From Novosphingobium capsulatum NBRC 12533 (GTDB lineage: Bacteria > Pseudomonadota > Alphaproteobacteria > Sphingomonadales > Sphingomonadaceae), in NCBI RefSeq assembly GCF_001598375.1, contig NZ_BCYV01000018.1, positions 62,001 through 126,000 of the forward strand: a stretch of DNA of 64,000 nucleotides, in the 5' to 3' direction. Under the pieces are notes generated by a model, which saw only the letters and a list, made by a program, of their open reading frames with translations, had not been told where the DNA came from and did not search any database. How positions within the stretch are numbered: the stretch's first letter is position 1; each line of letters opens with the position of its first letter. Positions 60,794 to 64,000 of this stretch are shown here, piece after piece. A program made the position numbers and the translations under genes.

Positions 60794-62157
60794 TGCCGCC
60801 AGCCGATGGCAGCAGCCTTGATCGCACCATCGGCGGCCTGCATCCCGCGCTGCCATTGCTGGCTCGCCTGGCTGGCGCCCATCCCGATCTTGCCCCGCGC
60901 CGCTATGGCCGGCTCAGCGCCTGCGATGGCGGGCTGCTGGAAGTGTCGGGCCTGTCGGTGCCGATCGGCACGCAATGCCGCATCGCCCACGGGCGCGGCG
61001 ATCTGGCGGCCGAAGTCATCGGCTTTCGCAATGGCCGCAGCCTGATGATGCTGCTGGGCGATCCGGTGCTGTTGCGCCCGGGCGCCTATGTGCGGCCCGA
61101 AGGGCGGCCCGGCATGGTGCCGGTGGGCGAGGCATTCCTCGGCCGCGCGGTGGATGGCGAAGGCCATCCCATCGACGGTGGACCGCCGCTCGCCACCCAT
61201 GCCGAATGGCCGGCAGGTGGCGTGCGCGCCGGCGCGCTCGATCGCAGCCCGGTGCGGCAATCATTCGATACCGGGGTGCGCGCGCTCAACGCCCTGACCA
61301 CGTTCGGCGTGGGCCAGCGCATCGGCATCATGGCCGGATCGGGCGTGGGCAAATCTGTCCTGCTCGACATGGTCGCCCATGGCGCCCAGGCCGAAATCGT
61401 CATCGTCGGCCTGATCGGCGAGCGCGCCCGCGAAGTGTCGGACTTTGTCGAGCGGCACATGGCCGGCAACAAGCGCGCGCATAGCGCGGTGATCGCCGTG
61501 CCGGCCGACCATGCGCCCAACTTGCGCATTCGCGGGGCGATGATGGCCACGGCGCTGGCCGAATACTTCCGCGCCCAAGGCCGGCGCGTGCTGCTGATCA
61601 TGGACAGCCTGACGCGTGTGGCCCATGCCGGGCGCGAAATCGCGCTGCTGCTGGGCGAACCCGGCGCGGCGCGCGGCTATCCCCCTTCGGCGCTGGCCAC
61701 GATCACCAAGCTGGTCGAGCGCGCCGGCAATTCGGCGGCCAGTGGCGGCTCGATCACCGGGCTCTACACCGTGCTGGCCGATGGCGACAACCAGGACGAT
61801 CCGGTGGTCGATACCGCCCGCTCGATCCTGGATGGGCACATCGTGCTCTCGCGCGATCTGGCGCAGCGCGGGCACTATCCCGCGATCGACATTCCCGCCT
61901 CGCTGAGCCGGGTGATGACCGACATCACCAGCCCGCAGCATCAGGCCCTGGCCCGGCAGTTTCGCGCGCTGATCGCCGCCTATGAGGCCAACCGCGATCT
62001 GGTGCTGATGGGCGCCTATCGCCAGGGGGCCGACCCGCAGCTGGACCAGGCGATCGCCATGCACGGCGCGCTGGCCGATTTCCTGATGCAACCCGCGCAG
62101 GACATCGTGCCACTGGACAGCTGCATTAACCAATTGACCCAGTTGCTGGGCAGCTGA
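60787..62157 (+). CDS. fliI: Flagellar export ATPase FliI, 456 aa
   Basis: FliI is the F1-beta-like ATPase of the flagellar type III export apparatus. Walker A (GSGVGKSVLLD, near residues 184-190) and Walker B (RRVLLIMDSLTRVAHAGREI) are present, with GEPGAARGYPPSALATITKL and VERAGN characteristic of the export ATPases. The N-terminal barrel has RLGAYVRPEG-like loop sequences. Its ATG at 60787 overlaps the end of fliH by seven bases. Length is normal. Confidence 0.97.
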   Translation: MLMPPADGSSLDRTIGGLHPALPLLARLAGAHPDLAPRRYGRLSACDGGLLEVSGLSVPIGTQCRIAHGRGDLAAEVIGFRNGRSLMMLLGDPVLLRPGAYVRPEGRPGMVPVGEAFLGRAVDGEGHPIDGGPPLATHAEWPAGGVRAGALDRSPVRQSFDTGVRALNALTTFGVGQRIGIMAGSGVGKSVLLDMVAHGAQAEIVIVGLIGERAREVSDFVERHMAGNKRAHSAVIAVPADHAPNLRIRGAMMATALAEYFRAQGRRVLLIMDSLTRVAHAGREIALLLGEPGAARGYPPSALATITKLVERAGNSAASGGSITGLYTVLADGDNQDDPVVDTARSILDGHIVLSRDLAQRGHYPAIDIPASLSRVMTDITSPQHQALARQFRALIAAYEANRDLVLMGAYRQGADPQLDQAIAMHGALADFLMQPAQDIVPLDSCINQLTQLLGS

Positions 62158-62164
62158 GCGCGCC

Positions 62165-62644
62165 ATGACGATCAAGGCCCGCAACCAGCGGCTGGTGCGG
62201 CTGCGCCGGCTGGAAAAGCTGCGCGAGATCGGCCATCGCCAGGCGATGCTGGCCGCCGGTCAGGCCGAAAGCACGCTGACCCAGTTGCAACATCTGGCCG
62301 AGCGCACCGGCACACTGGCAGACAGCTATGCCGCGCGCACCGATGCCGATGATGGTGCGGCATTGGCCCACCTTGGCGCATTTCGCGCGGGTCTCGAACG
62401 CATTGCCCGCAGCACTGCCGGCGAAATCGACACCGCCCGCCGCATTGCCGATGCCCGCGCCGCCGAAGTGGCCGCGGCCGAGCGCCGCCGCGCTGCCGTG
62501 GCCGATCGCATCGCGGCAGAGGCGCAGGCCCTGGCCCGAGTCCGCGCCCAGGCCGGCACCCCGCTGGGCGCCGCACGCAACCGCGAAGACCCCGCATCCG
62601 AAACCATCCCTATGCCGCATTCGCGCGATTGGCACGGCTCTTGA
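62165..62644 (+). CDS. fliJ: Flagellar export chaperone FliJ, 159 aa
   Basis: FliJ is the coiled-coil stalk at the centre of the FliI hexamer. The protein is almost wholly helical and rich in Ala, Arg and Gln: RLRRLEKLREIGHRQAMLAA near the N-terminus and DTARRIADARAAEVAAAERR later on. It follows fliI by seven bases. Sequence conservation is low in this family, so position and coiled-coil character carry the call. Confidence 0.84.
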   Translation: MTIKARNQRLVRLRRLEKLREIGHRQAMLAAGQAESTLTQLQHLAERTGTLADSYAARTDADDGAALAHLGAFRAGLERIARSTAGEIDTARRIADARAAEVAAAERRRAAVADRIAAEAQALARVRAQAGTPLGAARNREDPASETIPMPHSRDWHGS

Positions 62645-62682
62645 ATTAACCGTGGGCATACCGCCCAGGAGCTTGTACCGCG

Positions 62683-64000
62683 ATGGTATCGATTGCCACC
62701 CCCACTGCCGCTTCATCCGCCCCCGCCATCATGGCGGGCGTGACGGCAGCGATTGTCGTCGGACCGGCGCAACCGGGCGAAACCACCGGATTTGCTGCGC
62801 TTCTCGACACGGCAGAGACCCTGCCAGCGGCCCTGCCCGCCACCGCCGCCATTCCGGCCGAGCTGAGCGCGCCTGCCGCCCCGGCGGAACTGCCGCTGCC
62901 TGCCACGGCAAGCCTGCTGGCCGAAACCGGCAATATCTTGCCGGCAAACGGCAAGGCCGCCACGCCTAAAGCGCCCGCTCCTGTCGCAGCTGTGGCTGTG
63001 GCGGCGGCTCCCGCCGTGGCGCCGAGCCCTGCGCCGGTTGTGGTCGCACCGGTTGCTGGGCCAGTTGTGGTCCCGCCGATAGCCGCCGCACCGATTGCCA
63101 CCACGCCGGCGACAAGCCAGCCTGTCACCGGCACCGCGCCTGCACTTGCGCCAGCACTGGCACCAGCACCGGCGCACGGCGCCGCACCGGCCGTCACGCC
63201 GGATCAGGCGCCCGCTGTGCCAGAGGCAACGCCGCCGGCCGCCATGCCGGTGGTGACGCATCGCGCCATGGCCAGCCTGCTGGCCCTGCGCCACGCTGCC
63301 AAAGCTGATGCCGATGCCGATGCCGATGATCTGACAGCAGACGAAACCGCCGCAGCCGCCACCCCGGCGGCACCCGGTGATGCAACGCCTGCCGACCCTG
63401 TCGCGGCCCCGGCCGCAGCCAGCCTGGCCCTGGCCAGCATCCCTGCGCCAATCATGCTGCCTGCCGCCCCGGCCACGCCCGCGCCAGAGCAGGCCATCGC
63501 GCATGCCCCGGCACCGGCGCGAGCGATGCAGCCAGCGCTTGCGCAACCAGCCGCGCCCGGGCCGATGGCCGTGCCCCAGGCTGGCCAGCCTCGCCCGGAA
63601 ACGCCGACGAATCCCTTGATGCCGGCCGGGCTGGCGACACCGCGGCCGCTCGCCCCGGCCGATAGCAACGCGCCCGCTGCCACCGTGGCTGAACCGCTGG
63701 CACTGGTGCCGCAAGCCGCAGCGGCTGCCCCGGCGCCTGCCCCGGTTGCCACCACGATCGCGCACGCCCCCGCGCCCGCTGTGCCCACTGCGCCGATTGC
63801 GACGCAACAGGTGCTGGCGGCGCGCCAGCCGCAGCAGCCAGTTTCTGCAGAGCCAGCGTCACCGGCCGAAGCCGAACCGGCCGCAACGCCCCTGGCACCA
63901 GCCAGCGCCACTGCCGTGGCGCCGCTGCCCCTTTCCGCCCTCGCCGTGGCCGCGCCCCAGCCAGTGGCTACGCCAGCCATCACTGATCCGGCGCCTGACG
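62683..64000 (+). CDS. fliK: Flagellar hook-length control protein FliK, N-terminal part
   Basis: The frame opens at ATG 62683 (MVSIATPTAASSAPAIMAGV) and stays open to the window end, so the gene is truncated at the right. The 439 visible residues are dominated by Ala and Pro, with scattered Val and Thr, typical of the secreted ruler region of FliK. A short acidic segment (AKADADADADD) is found in the middle. The conserved C-terminal hook-length domain lies beyond the window. The call depends on position directly after fliJ and on composition. Confidence 0.72.
   Translation, partial: MVSIATPTAASSAPAIMAGVTAAIVVGPAQPGETTGFAALLDTAETLPAALPATAAIPAELSAPAAPAELPLPATASLLAETGNILPANGKAATPKAPAPVAAVAVAAAPAVAPSPAPVVVAPVAGPVVVPPIAAAPIATTPATSQPVTGTAPALAPALAPAPAHGAAPAVTPDQAPAVPEATPPAAMPVVTHRAMASLLALRHAAKADADADADDLTADETAAAATPAAPGDATPADPVAAPAAASLALASIPAPIMLPAAPATPAPEQAIAHAPAPARAMQPALAQPAAPGPMAVPQAGQPRPETPTNPLMPAGLATPRPLAPADSNAPAATVAEPLALVPQAAAAAPAPAPVATTIAHAPAPAVPTAPIATQQVLAARQPQQPVSAEPASPAEAEPAATPLAPASATAVAPLPLSALAVAAPQPVATPAITDPAPD

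Noticed and set aside
59035..61260. 741-residue open frame on the minus strand
   Set aside because: Antisense to fliG, fliH and fliI.
62713..63807. Gly/Arg-rich frame on the minus strand
   Set aside because: Complement of the Ala/Pro-rich fliK sequence.

Overview
The window is high-GC DNA from an alphaproteobacterium, most likely a sphingomonad (Novosphingobium/Sphingomonas type). Pointers are GapR and DUF1244 proteins, a TbpB-like surface protein, a PEP-CTERM protein, and dispersed palindromic intergenic repeats of the kind common in sphingomonads. Assignment below order level is inference. No rRNA, tRNA or CRISPR array was seen.

Positions 1-18.5 kb are mostly housekeeping genes: the 3' end of a TbpB-like gene, ftsK, a thiamine-phosphate-synthase-like gene, a YggS-type PLP protein, a GAF-GGDEF diguanylate cyclase, pyk, DUF1244, gapR, a CPBP protease and yebC. 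The ruvC/ruvA/ruvB set follows, with a nucleoside deaminase between ruvC and ruvA and an opposite-strand GIY-YIG gene between ruvA and ruvB. Next come a Ser/Thr-repeat PEP-CTERM protein and acnA.

Positions 18.5-21.3 kb form a small accessory island: an AT-rich DUF4145 (HEPN-like) gene, a VapBC pair and a HepT/MntA-type HEPN-nucleotidyltransferase pair. Positions 21.3-31.1 kb carry an EamA transporter, two L,D-transpeptidases, two SPOR proteins around a ParA plus ribbon-helix-helix pair, a DUF418 membrane protein and a clan AA aspartic protease, so this stretch is largely about the cell envelope.

Positions 31.2-64.0 kb are a flagellar gene block. Minus-strand genes are fliA, flhA, a lytic transglycosylase, flgN-like, flgM, flgA and a second, reduced MotA/MotB-like pair. 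The divergent plus-strand operon is flgBCDEFGHIJKL followed by motA and motB. A VOC protein and an EmrAB-type efflux pump with outer-membrane factor and TetR regulator interrupt the block. It resumes with flagellin (minus), a sigma-54-dependent activator and fliEFGHIJK, with fliK cut by the window end.

The regulatory logic can be partly read from the DNA. Near-consensus sigma-54 promoters precede flgB and the transglycosylase-flhA-fliA operon, and a sigma-54 activator is encoded here. Sigma-28-like promoters of one shape (AAA, 14 bp, GCCGKTCT) precede motA, flgM and flagellin. This suggests a cascade of sigma-54 activator, then hook-basal body and FliA, then motor, flagellin and FlgM. fliL, fliM, fliN, fliOPQR, flhB, fliD and fliS are not in the window.
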